Assembly: GCF_000281955.1 (NCBI RefSeq)
Contig: NZ_AKKF01000008.1
Location: 26,688 to 90,687, forward strand
Direction of reading: 5' to 3'
Length of the DNA stretch: 64,000 bases
Origin: Caulobacter sp. AP07
GTDB taxonomy: Bacteria; Pseudomonadota; Alphaproteobacteria; Caulobacterales; Caulobacteraceae
The number at the start of each line of letters is the position of its first letter. The first letter of the stretch is position 1. The notes beneath the pieces were generated by a model, which worked only from the letters and a program-made list of their open reading frames with translations, made no database searches and was not told the origin of the DNA. Both the position numbers and the translations under genes were made by a program. Shown here one piece after another: positions 27,783 through 38,600 of this stretch.

Positions 27783-30749
27783 ATGGATGAAACAGCGGTC
27801 AGCGTGAGGCTGCCCAGGACGGCTCCGGTCATGCTGATCGCATGCGCCCTGATCGGCGTGGCGCTTCTGACCATCGGGCCGGGGAGCTATCCCGAGCTCC
27901 ATACGGTTCTGGACACCGGCATGGCGCTGCTGTCGGTGGTGCTGGCGCTGATGCTCTGGGACACGGGAGAGCATCTGCAAAGCGAGGTCGCCCGCCGATT
28001 GGCGATCGGCTTCGCCGTCACCGGCGTGATGGAACTCGTGCATGTGCTGGTGGCCATCGAGTGGTCCGGCGCGTTCGCGGCGGTTTCCGCCGCCAAGGGG
28101 ACGCTGCGGCCCTCCACCTGGCCGCCACCGTCGCATCTCCTGCCGCTTTCGGTGCTCGGCGCCCTGCTCTGGCCCCTGCGGGGAAGGCTGGCGCTGTTGT
28201 CGTTCGCCGCCAGCGTCGCCGTGATCGCGGCGGCGTTGTTCGCCGTCTTTCACTACGCGCCGACCTACGCGGCTCCCGGTTTCCTTGGCGTCACGCGTCC
28301 CGCGCTGGTGTTCGCGCCGGTCCTGTGGATCGCGGCCGGCGGTGTCGCCTGGCGTCTGAGAGGACGAGACCAGGTCGCCTCGGCGCTTCCGACCACGGCC
28401 GCGGTGCTGACGGTCGCCAACATCATAATGCTCTATTCGCGGGCGCCGGCCGACGGACCGGCGATGGTCGCCCATCTCGGGAAGATCGCCGGCGACATGA
28501 CGCTGCTCCTGTTTCTCCTGCGGATGGCTTCGAGCGACCTGCAGGCGCGCATCCGCGCGGAAGCGGGGCTGTCCCGGCTCAACGCTGAACTCGATCAGCG
28601 GGTGAGCGAGCGGACCGGCGAACTCATGGCGGCCAACAGCACGCTCGAGCAGGAGATCAAGGCCCGCCGTGAAAGCCAGCGCCTGCTTGAAGCCATTGTC
28701 GAGAATTCTCCGGCCGTCATCTATGTCAAGGACCTCGAAGGGCGCTACCTGCTCGTCAACCGCCGCTACGGCGATATCTTTCACGTCGACGCCGATGGGA
28801 TGGTCGGAAGGACCGACTACGACATCTTCCCGCAGGACACGGCCGACGCGTTTCGCGCCATGGACGAGCGCGTCGCCGAGGCGGGGCAGCCGCTCCTGGA
28901 AGAGGAGGTCGCCCCTCACGACGACGGCCTTCACACCTACCTCTCGGTGAAGTCGCCGCTCCGGGACGATGCCGGCCAGCCGTACGCCGTCTTCGGGATT
29001 TCGACCGACATCACGGAACGCAAGCAGGCGGAAATCCGGGTCCAGACCCAACTTGAACGGCTGGCGCTGCTGGACGAGATCACCCGCGCCATCGGTCTGC
29101 GCCAGGACATCGAGAGCATCTTCCAGGTGGTCGTGCGCAGCATCGAAAGCCAGCTTCCGGCCGACTTCGCATGTCTCTGTCTGTACGACGGCCTCGATCG
29201 GACGCTGACGGTCGCGGCGGTGGGCGTCAACAGCCAGGCCTTGGCGCTCGAGCTGGCCATGCCCGAGCGCGCGCGCATCGAAATCGACGAGAACGGCCTC
29301 TCGCGCTGCGTCAAGGGCCAGCTCGTCTACGAAGCCGACATCGCGGACATCCCTTTCCCGTTCCCCCAACGCCTCGCGCGCGGCGGGTTGCGCGCCCTAG
29401 TCGCCGCGCCGCTTCAAGCCGAGAGCAAGGTCTTCGGCGTGATGATCGTGGCGCGTTTCGCGGCCGAGAGCTTCGTCAGCGGCGAATGCGAGTTCCTGCG
29501 GCAGCTCAGCGAGCATGTGGCGCTGGCCGTACACCAGGCCCAACTGCATCAGGCGCTGCAGGACGCCTACGACGATCTGCGCCTATCGCAGCAGACGATC
29601 CTGCAGCAGGAGCGCCTGCGCGCGCTGGGCCAGATGGCCAGCGGTATCGCCCACGACATCAACAACGCCCTGTCGCCGGTCGCGCTCTATACGGAGTCGA
29701 TGCTAGAAACCGAAACGGGCCTTTCGGCGGAGGCCCGGGGCAATCTCCAGGTCATCCAGCGCGCGGTCGAGGACGTGAGCCACACCATCGCGCGAATGAA
29801 GGAGTTCTACCGGCAGCGCGAGCCCCAGCTCATCCTCGCGCCGGTCAGGCTGCACGAACTGGTCCAACAGGTGCTGGATCTGACCAAGGCGCGCTGGAGC
29901 GACATGGCCATGCGGCGGGGCGCCGTCATCGACGTCCGGACCGAGCTCGCGGACGACCTGCCGCCGACCCTGGGCGTGGAGAGCGAAATCCGCGAGGCGC
30001 TGATCAACCTCGTCTTCAACGCCATCGACGCCATGCCTGACGGCGGAACCCTGACGCTGCGGATCAAGCCGGCGGTGGGCGGGAAGGGGCGGGCGCGTCG
30101 CGTGGCCGAGGTCGAGATCGAGGACACAGGCTCCGGCATGGACGATGAGACGCGCCGCCGTTGCCTGGAGCCGTTCTATACGACCAAGGGCGAACGCGGG
30201 ACGGGGCTTGGCCTGGCGATGGTGTACGGCGTCGCGCAGCGCCATGGCGCCGAGCTGGATGTCAGGTCGGCTCCCGGCGAGGGGACGACGGTTCGCCTGA
30301 GTTTTCCGGCGCCGGCTGAAGTCACGATCGCGGCCGCCAAGGGCGACCAGGACATCATGCCACAGCGGTTGCGCCTGCTGCTCGTCGATGACGATCCGGT
30401 GCTCCTCAAGGCGCTGGGCGACACGCTGAGCGCTGACGGTCACGTCGTCACCACGGCCCACGATGGCCGCGCCGGGATCGACGCCTTCGCGGCGGCGAAC
30501 GACGGCGAGACTCGATTCGCCGCGGTCATCACCGATCTTGGCATGCCCAAGATCGATGGGTGGAAGGTGGCCGCCGAGATCAAGGCCTTGTCCCCGTCCA
30601 CGCCTGTCATCCTGCTGACAGGCTGGGGGCAGGGCCTGCTCGCGGACGCCGACATGCCGCGACATGTCGATCAACTCCTGAGCAAGCCGCCGAAGCTCAG
30701 GGAAATTCGGGAAGCCCTGGCGAACCTGTGTCCGGAGGCCACGCCTTGA
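27783..30749 (+). CDS. Membrane hybrid sensor histidine kinase (MASE-like, PAS, GAF, HisKA, receiver)
   Basis: This is a 988-residue sensor kinase. Seven or eight hydrophobic segments fill about residues 10-255, resembling a MASE-type integral membrane sensor. A signalling helix follows (LDQRVSERTGELMAANSTLE), then PAS (about 300-410; ENSPAVIYVKDLEGRYLLVN), GAF (about 420-590; PADFACLCLYDG), HisKA with phospho-His in GQMASGIAHDINNALSPVAL (about 622), HATPase (DTGSGMDD, GLGLAMVYGVAQ) and a C-terminal receiver (LLLVDDDP, acceptor Asp in ITDLGMPKIDG, about 916). The ATG at 27783 is preferred to 27711, which adds a basic non-conserved leader. It is coupled to the next kinase by a TTGA overlap. 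Confidence 0.88.
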   Translation: MDETAVSVRLPRTAPVMLIACALIGVALLTIGPGSYPELHTVLDTGMALLSVVLALMLWDTGEHLQSEVARRLAIGFAVTGVMELVHVLVAIEWSGAFAAVSAAKGTLRPSTWPPPSHLLPLSVLGALLWPLRGRLALLSFAASVAVIAAALFAVFHYAPTYAAPGFLGVTRPALVFAPVLWIAAGGVAWRLRGRDQVASALPTTAAVLTVANIIMLYSRAPADGPAMVAHLGKIAGDMTLLLFLLRMASSDLQARIRAEAGLSRLNAELDQRVSERTGELMAANSTLEQEIKARRESQRLLEAIVENSPAVIYVKDLEGRYLLVNRRYGDIFHVDADGMVGRTDYDIFPQDTADAFRAMDERVAEAGQPLLEEEVAPHDDGLHTYLSVKSPLRDDAGQPYAVFGISTDITERKQAEIRVQTQLERLALLDEITRAIGLRQDIESIFQVVVRSIESQLPADFACLCLYDGLDRTLTVAAVGVNSQALALELAMPERARIEIDENGLSRCVKGQLVYEADIADIPFPFPQRLARGGLRALVAAPLQAESKVFGVMIVARFAAESFVSGECEFLRQLSEHVALAVHQAQLHQALQDAYDDLRLSQQTILQQERLRALGQMASGIAHDINNALSPVALYTESMLETETGLSAEARGNLQVIQRAVEDVSHTIARMKEFYRQREPQLILAPVRLHELVQQVLDLTKARWSDMAMRRGAVIDVRTELADDLPPTLGVESEIREALINLVFNAIDAMPDGGTLTLRIKPAVGGKGRARRVAEVEIEDTGSGMDDETRRRCLEPFYTTKGERGTGLGLAMVYGVAQRHGAELDVRSAPGEGTTVRLSFPAPAEVTIAAAKGDQDIMPQRLRLLLVDDDPVLLKALGDTLSADGHVVTTAHDGRAGIDAFAAANDGETRFAAVITDLGMPKIDGWKVAAEIKALSPSTPVILLTGWGQGLLADADMPRHVDQLLSKPPKLREIREALANLCPEATP

Positions 30750-32362
30750 CGAACCGCGCCGCGACCGAGCCACCTCCGCCCCGCATCCTCATCGTCGACG
30801 ACGAGGCCGCGAACCTGACGGCGCTGCGCGTCACCCTGGGCCACCAGGGCTACGAGACCGAGGGGTTCACCGATCCGACCGCCGCGCTGGCGGCGCTCAA
30901 GCAGGGCGGGTTCGACCTGCTGCTGACCGACCTCAGGATGCCGGACATGGGTGGCGTGGAGCTGCTGCAGCGGGCCCAGGCGCTTGATCCGAACCTAGTC
31001 GGTGTGATCATGACCGGCGAGGGCAGCATCGCCTCCGCCGTGGAGGCGATGAAGACCGGCGCGCTGGACTACATCCTCAAGCCCCTCAAGCTTGGCGCCA
31101 TCCTGCCCGTGCTGTCGCGCGCGCTGACCATGCGCACACTCCGGCTGGAGAACGCCGCGCTGGAACGCAGCGTCCGCGAGCGCACGGCGGAACGGGAGAA
31201 GGCGCTTCGGGAAGTCGAGAACCAGACGACCGAGCGTCTGCGGGCCGAGCAGGCCATGATGCAGATTCAGAAGATGGAAGCGCTCGGGCAACTGACCGGC
31301 GGCGTCGCCCACGACTTCAACAACCTGCTCATGGCCATCGACGGCGCCTTGCACCTCCTCGACAAGCGCCTGGAGCCCGACCATGTCGGTCGCAAATATA
31401 TCGAGGGTGCGCGCGAGGCGACGCGGCGGGGCGCGCGGGTGACAAACCAGCTTCTCGCCTTTTCGCGCACCCAGCGCATCGAGCTGCAGCCGATCGACGC
31501 CTGCGCGGCGTTGCGGGAGGCCGCGCCGATCATCGCCCACGCGCTGGGGCCGACCATTTCGTTGAGGCTCGACTTCGCGCCCGGCGAGATCTGGACCAAG
31601 ACGCATCGGGACCAGCTGGAGCTCGCCGTGGTGAACCTGGCGGTGAATGCGCGTGACGCCATGCCCGACGGCGGCGAGGTCGTGCTGGGCGTCGCGCCCG
31701 GGGATGGGCCGGCCGCGGTCATCTGGCTGCGTGACGACGGCTGCGGCATGACGCCGGAAACGGCGACCCGGGCGCTGGAGCCGTTCTTCACCACCAAGGA
31801 ACGCGGCAAGGGCACGGGCCTGGGCCTGACCCAGGTCTATGGCTTCGCCCATCAGTGCAAGGGTGAGGTCTCGATCGAAAGCGCGCCCGGCGCGGGCGCG
31901 ACGGTGCGGATCGTCCTGCCGCGCATCGAGGCTCCGGCGGCCGAGGTCAAGGAGCGGCCCGCCGACATATCCGTCGCGCGCGGCGGCCGGGTCGATCCGG
32001 GACGGATCAAGGTGCTGGTCGTCGATGACGACGACGCCGTTCGCCAGGTCCTGGTCGACGGCCTGCGCGTCGAAGGTTTCGACGTCATCGAAGCCGCGGG
32101 CGGCGTCGACGGCCTGGCCGCGCTGCAGAGCCGGTCGCCGGACGCCCTGGTGGTGGACTTCGCGATGCCGGGCATGAATGGCGCCGAGGTCGGCGGGCGC
32201 GCCCGGGCCCTGAGGCCCGGATTGCCGATCGTGTTCTGCAGCGGCTACTCCGACACGGCCCAACTCGAGAAGGTGGAGGGCGCGGTGCTCCTGCGTAAAC
32301 CCGTCTCCATCGGGGTCCTGGGGCGCGCGGTCATGGATCTGGTGGCGGCTCAGACGGTCTGA
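30746..32362 (+). CDS. Soluble hybrid histidine kinase, receiver-HisKA-HATPase-receiver
   Basis: This is a 538-residue cytoplasmic phosphorelay protein. Receiver 1 (about 12-125) has ILIVDDEAANL and acceptor Asp in LLTDLRMPDMGG. A coiled-coil linker leads to HisKA with phospho-His in LGQLTGGVAHDFNNLL (about 186), HATPase (VNLAVNARDAM, RDDGCGMTPE, GTGLGLTQVYGFA) and receiver 2 (VLVVDDDDAVRQVL, acceptor in VVDFAMPGMNG). It starts at the TTG (30746) that overlaps the previous stop, with GGAGG seven bases upstream. The two kinases are translationally coupled and probably one relay. No DNA-binding output domain is present in either, so the final response regulator is elsewhere. Confidence 0.87.
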   Translation: MTNRAATEPPPPRILIVDDEAANLTALRVTLGHQGYETEGFTDPTAALAALKQGGFDLLLTDLRMPDMGGVELLQRAQALDPNLVGVIMTGEGSIASAVEAMKTGALDYILKPLKLGAILPVLSRALTMRTLRLENAALERSVRERTAEREKALREVENQTTERLRAEQAMMQIQKMEALGQLTGGVAHDFNNLLMAIDGALHLLDKRLEPDHVGRKYIEGAREATRRGARVTNQLLAFSRTQRIELQPIDACAALREAAPIIAHALGPTISLRLDFAPGEIWTKTHRDQLELAVVNLAVNARDAMPDGGEVVLGVAPGDGPAAVIWLRDDGCGMTPETATRALEPFFTTKERGKGTGLGLTQVYGFAHQCKGEVSIESAPGAGATVRIVLPRIEAPAAEVKERPADISVARGGRVDPGRIKVLVVDDDDAVRQVLVDGLRVEGFDVIEAAGGVDGLAALQSRSPDALVVDFAMPGMNGAEVGGRARALRPGLPIVFCSGYSDTAQLEKVEGAVLLRKPVSIGVLGRAVMDLVAAQTV

Positions 32363-32648
32363 AGGAGATTTCGGTCTGCCGCCAGGTCGCCGCCGGGGGC
32401 GGAAATCCCGCCGCGTCGATGCCGCTCAGCGAGATGATCTCGCTTGGCGCGATGGGGGGAATATTCTCCTAGGGCGCGGAGGGAGGCGACCATTCGCGGG
32501 TATCCGCACCGGACCAGGCGGGATGCGACGCGGCGTCCTGGAGCGGGCTTTTTGATCAGGTCGCCGTCCGGTCGCGGGTTCCGACAAAAAGTCTCGACAC
32601 GGTCGTCAAGGTCAAGCTAGGCACCCATAAGTTGTTCCTGGGGGCGTC

Positions 32649-35600
32649 ATGCGTACGAATTTGAACCAGCGGCCATCGCGGTCGCTGCGGCTGCGACTGC
32701 TCGGTTGCAGCCTGGTGGCGCTTGCCGCCGCCGTCGCTGGCGCCGCACAGGCCGATTGCCTTCCCACCCCGGCGCCCGCGGGGCCGATCCTCTGCTCCGG
32801 CGCTACCGTCGGCGGCGTGGCGATCTCGACCAGCACCAACGTCACGGTTCAGGCCGGAGCCAGCGTCGCGGGCGCGCTCTACGAGCACGCGATGACCTTC
32901 ACTTCGCTGGGCACGGTCGGCACGGTCGCCAGCCTGCAGGTCGATGGCCTGGTCAATGGTCTGGGGCAGGGCGGCGTGGTGGTGCTGAGCGGCACGGTTC
33001 CCAACTTCAACTATCCGTCCACCCGCCTGGACATCAAGGTGGGGCAGGGCGGCGTGATCGTCGGGCGCGTCGGTGTCTTGACCCATTGGCAAGGCGCGCC
33101 CGGCTACAACACGGCGGGTGCGACGCTCGACAACAGCGGCCTGGTGCAGGGGTCCGACGAGGGGCTTACGAGCTCCGACGCGCAGCACAGCGGCTTCCTG
33201 TCGGTCAACAACCGGGCGACCGGCGTGATCCGGGGCGCGTACGGCGCGATCTTCGGTTCGGTGATGTACCTGACCAACGCCGGCCTGATCGATGGCGGCA
33301 TCGACGCCGCCTACGAGCTGCCCAGCTCGGGCAGCTACGCCATCATCCCGCAGTCGGTCAACAATTCCGGCGTGATGACCGCCAGCTACAACGAGGCTAC
33401 GCTTGATCTGAAGGGCGGCTGGCTGACGGTCACCAACAGCGGCCAGATCGTCAACACCGGGCCCGGCGAGGCCATCGACGCGGCCAACCGCCTGAACCTG
33501 ACCAACGCGGCGGGCGGTCTGATCCGATCGGCTGGCGGCGTCGCCATCCGCGCGGGCGGTGGAACCTTCGTCAACCGCGGCGCGATCGACGGCTCGGTCG
33601 TCCTGTCGGACCAGGCGACCTTCGACACGATGGGCGGAACCCTGAACGGTGACCTGTTGTTCGGCGCCTCTGACGACACCCTGGTCGCCGGCTGGGACAG
33701 CGCCAGCGGCCGGTTGGCCGGGATCGCGGGCCGCGTCGACGGCGGCGGCGGGGTCAACACCCTGCGGTTCGACCTGGCGCAGGACGCCAATGTCGACGCC
33801 CTGCTCGGGGCGGTCGCGCTGCCGACCAACTTCCAGAACCTGGCCTTGAATCTGAGCAATGACGCCAAGGTCAGCCTGACTGGCGACGCGCCGTCTGGCC
33901 TGATGGTCAACGGGACCGGCAGCTTCACGACCAGCGGCGTGGTGACCACCAACGGCACGGCCCTCAAGCTGGGCTTCTACTACCCGTCGCCCCTGAACTT
34001 CACCAACACCGGCAGCATCGTCGCGACCTTCAATCCTCCCACGGCCAACGACTACGCCCTGGATGTCCGCAGCATCAAATCCTTCAGCAATGAGGGCACG
34101 ATCACCTCGGAGGGCGGCAACGGCGTCACCGCCTACATGGACTATACCGGGGTGCTGAAGAACAGCGGCTCGATCATCGCCACGGGCATGGGCCTGAACC
34201 TGAACGGCGGCCTGAACAACACCGGCCTGATCCGTTCGACCCAGGGCGCGGGCCTGACCGTGTGGAGCGGCTCCGCGATCTCGACCAACACCGGCACGAT
34301 CGAAGGCGTCACCATCGGCGCGGCCGTCAACAGCACGATCCTGGCCAATACCGGAACGATCCGGGCCAGCAACGGGGTCGGGGTCAAGAGCGGCAGCTAC
34401 GCCAGGATCGACAACCAGGCCGGCGGTGTGATCACCGGGACCAAGGCGTCGGTGTCACGTGACGGCGGCGACGGCTTCTATACCGCCGTGCTCAACGCCG
34501 GCGTCCTGAACGGCGACGTCGACCTGCGCAACGCCTTCACGCCGTCCGATAGCCCGAACCTCTATGCCGACAAGGGCGGCACGCTGAACGGCTCGCTTTC
34601 CATGGGAACCGGCTGGGACACGGTGATCACCGATCTGTCGCGCCTGGTGAACGGCAAGTTCACGGGCGTCACCGGCACGGTCAACGCCGGCGGCGGCGCG
34701 GGGGTCGACACCCTGCTGCTCACCGTCACGGAAGACGCCACCCGCACCTTGACCATGCCCGACAGCTTCGAGCAGCTCGCTCTCGACCTCGCCGGCGGCG
34801 CGGCGCTCAAGCTGACCCTCGACCGGCCACTGACCAGCACGCTGTCCCTAACGGGCGAGGGCAGCCTGGATCTGACCGCGGACATTTCGGTCAGCAAGGG
34901 AAGCTACGCAATCAGTCTGTTCGGTCCGTCGGCGGCTTCGGCGGAGCAGTTCGGCTATGGTTCGAACCCGGGGAAACTGTCGGTGATCAGCCGCGGCGCC
35001 CTGACCATCACCCAAGCCCCGTACTACTACGCCTCGGGCGTCACTCTGGCGGCCGACTCAACGTTCGAGAACGCCGGCAGCCTGACGATCAGCGGCGATC
35101 CGAGCACCTATTCCATGCCCGTCGGAATCTATGGCGGCGCGGCGGTGATCAATTCCGGCGTCATCAACCTGTCGAGCGCTATCGGCATTAGCGGCGCGAC
35201 GAGCTTCACCAACACCGGAACCCTGAAACAGACACCCGGACCGGGACTCTCGATCGGAGTCCAGAACGTGGCGGCCGTCGTCAACAGCGGAACGATCGAG
35301 ACCGGCGGCCTGGCCGTGGGCCTCTACGGCTTCGGCAACGCCCCTCTCACGGTCGCCAATAGCGGCGTGATCCGCAGCACCGGCGCGGACGCCGTCAGCG
35401 GCGGCTATTCCAAGCTGGAGCTGACCAATAGCGTCACTGGCGTCATCGAGAGCACGACCGGCTACGCGTTCACGAGCTCGGGCGACGCCGTCCACATCGT
35501 CAACGCCGGAACGATCACCGGCGACATCGGCCTGCGGGGCTTCAGCGCCGACAAGATCGAGAACACCGGAACGATTACCGGCGACATCGCCACCGGCTAT

Positions 35601-38600
35601 GGCGACGACGTGGTGATCAACAACGGCACGATCATCGGCGACGTGGCGTTGGGCGACGGCAACGACAGCTTCACCCTGAGCGTCAACGGCGTGATCAAGG
35701 GCGTCGTCGACGGCGGTTACGGTCTGGACATCCTGACCCTCGACTCCAGCAAGGGCGGCAGTGTCTCTTCCAGCCAGTTCGTCAACTTCGAAGCCTTCCG
35801 CCAGACCGGCGGCGGCAGTCTGAGCTATTCGGGCGTGTTCCTGGGCGGGCCCATCGTCATCGCCGGCGGCGGGGCCGAGGTGCTGGCCGGAACCAGCCTC
35901 ACCGCGCCGGGCGCGACGACATTCCTGGGCACGAGCGGCTCCGAGCAAGTGACCATCGGCGGAACGATCTCGGGCGGCGTGTCGCTGGGCGGCGGCGCCG
36001 ACACGGTGACCAACCGCGGCGCCATCGGCGCGGCCGTGCTGCTGGGCGCGGGCGACGACGTCTATACCGAGGGCGCGGGCTCGACCGTGGCCGGCGCCAT
36101 CGACGGCGGCGCGGGTGGCGACAGCTACATCGCCGAACTGGATGGCGACCGCACGGGCCTTCACACTCGCACCGGTTTCGAGCGCCTGGGCGTTATCGGC
36201 ACGGGAAGGCTGACCCTGGCGCTGGACCAGAATTGGGACGCGATCAGCCTGGCCGGCACGGGCCTGACCCTGCAGCAGGGAACCTTCACGGTCGGCGGCG
36301 TGTCGGGTGGCGACACGGCCGAAATCGTGACCCTGGATCGTGACGTCGCCAAGGTCGACCTGGCGGGCGGCGACGACGCCCTGACCCTGGGCGGCGACGC
36401 CTTCGCCGGCGCCTATGCCGGCGGGACAGGGACTGACGCTCTCGCCTTCACGACCGCCAACACGGTGACCGTCAGCGGTTCGATCACGGGCTTCGAGACG
36501 ATCTCCCTGGCCGGCGGCAATCAGCTAAACGTCTCGGGCGTCCTTGGCGCCAGCGGCGACGCGTTCGCCTTCACGGGCGGCGGCCAGACGCTGTCGGTGC
36601 TGTCCGGCGGCAAGCTGGACGGCACGGTCGACCTCGGCGCCGGCGACGACGTGTTCAGGCTCGCCGCGGGCGGCCAACTGCTCGGCGTCGTGCTGGGCGG
36701 GACTGGAAACGACCTCGTCGCCATCGATCTGATCTCCGACCTGTCGCTACGCGGCGACCAGCTACGGCAGTTCGAGACCCTGCAGGTCACGGGCACGGGC
36801 GCGCTTAACTTCACGGGCGGCGCGGCCAAGTTCGACCACCTGCTCACCGCCAGCCAGAACCTCGTCGTCGCGGCGGGCTCCAGCCTGGACGCCGGGGACC
36901 TGACGTTCGACGGCGCGGCGAACATCATGATCGTCAGCGGCGCGTTCTCGGGCGCGCTGAACCTGGGAGGCGGCGACGACGTCCTGCGCCTGACCACCGG
37001 CGGAACCCTCACGGGCTCGGCCAATGGCGGGACCGGGAACGACCGGCTCGAACTGGCGCTGGGCGGCGCCGACGCCGCGCCGATCGCCCTGGGCGCCACG
37101 CCGTTCTCGGGTTTCGAGACGCTCAGCCTGCAATCGGGCGTCGTCAGCCTGGCCGGCGACTACGGCTTCGACACCATCCAGGTTTCGAACGGACGCCTGA
37201 TCGGCCTGGCCGGCTCGCGTCTGGCCGCGCGGACCATCACCGTCGCCCAGGGCGCGACCTTCGGGTCGGCCGGCCTGGTGACCGGCGACATCACCGTGGC
37301 CGGCACGCTCAGCCCGGGCGCCTCGCCGGGCACGATGACGGTGGTGGGCAACGTCGCCCTGGCCTCGGGTTCGACGACCCTGTTCGAACTCACCCCGACG
37401 GTCAGCGACCAGCTGGTGGTCTCGGGAACGGTGAGCATCGCCCCGGGGGCGACCCTGAAATTGATAAGCTCCGCGGTCCTGGTCCCGGGTCAGACGCGCG
37501 ACCTGATCGTGGCCGGCGGGATCACCGGGTCGTTCTCGACCATCGACGGCGCCCAGGCCCTGAACCTTCACGTTCGGCAGTCGCCCACGCGCCTGCGGGT
37601 TCTGGGGCTGTTCTCGACCGACACAACCTTCTCGTCCCAGGTGTCGGGCGTGGTCGCCACGCTGAACGCCGCCCTGATCGGCGACAAGGTCGGCGCGCCG
37701 CTGATCGCCGCCCTGCCGCTTCTGGTCGATGCGACGACAGGCAAGAGCGCTCCGAAGGCCCTGGCCCGGCTCACCCCGCAGGCCTACGCCTCGGCCTCGC
37801 AGTTGGCGACGGAGGACGGTCTGTCGATCGTAGACGCCTCGCGCGGCCAGGCCCGGTTCGCGCCGGACACGCCAGGCCCGTTCGGCTTCGGCCAGGTGAT
37901 CGCCAGCCGCCGCACCCTCGACGGCGACGCCGCCGGCGGCGTGGCCGAAGGCAAGATCAACAGCACGGGCGGGCTGAGCGGTGTCGGCTACGGCGCCAAG
38001 AACGCCTGGATCGGGGCCTTCGCCGGCTATCTCAGCGGCCGCCAGCGGATCGACGCCCTGGACGCGCGCACCGACACCGACAGCTTCGTGGTCGGGGCCC
38101 AGGGCCAGGTCCGGTTCGGCGGCTTCGCGCTGGGCGTGATGGCGGCCCATGACGCCGCCGACGCCGACACCCGCCGCGCCGCGCCGGGCGGGGCGACGGC
38201 GTTCGGCGGCTACAAGCTCAAGAGCTGGGTTGGCGACGTCAACCTGACCTACCGCGCCAAGCTGAACGCCGACTGGGCCGTCCAGCCGCGCCTGGGGGTC
38301 AGCTATGTCCACGCCAACCGGGACGGCTTCGTCGAACGGGGCGGCGGCGCCTTCAGCCTGACCGTCCAGAGCGAAAAGACCACCAGCTGGTTCGTCGACG
38401 GGCAGGTGGAAGTGCTGGGCGGGCAGGCGGCCGACGAGCGCCTGCACCCCTACGCCTCGGTGGGCTTCCGCACGCGGGCGGGCGGTGACGACGCCACGGC
38501 CTCCGCGTCGCTGGCCGGGCTGCCCACGCCGCTGACCGTCTCGGGCCTGAACCGCGACGGAACCCTGGCGACCGTCGGCGCCGGGCTGGGCTACGACATC

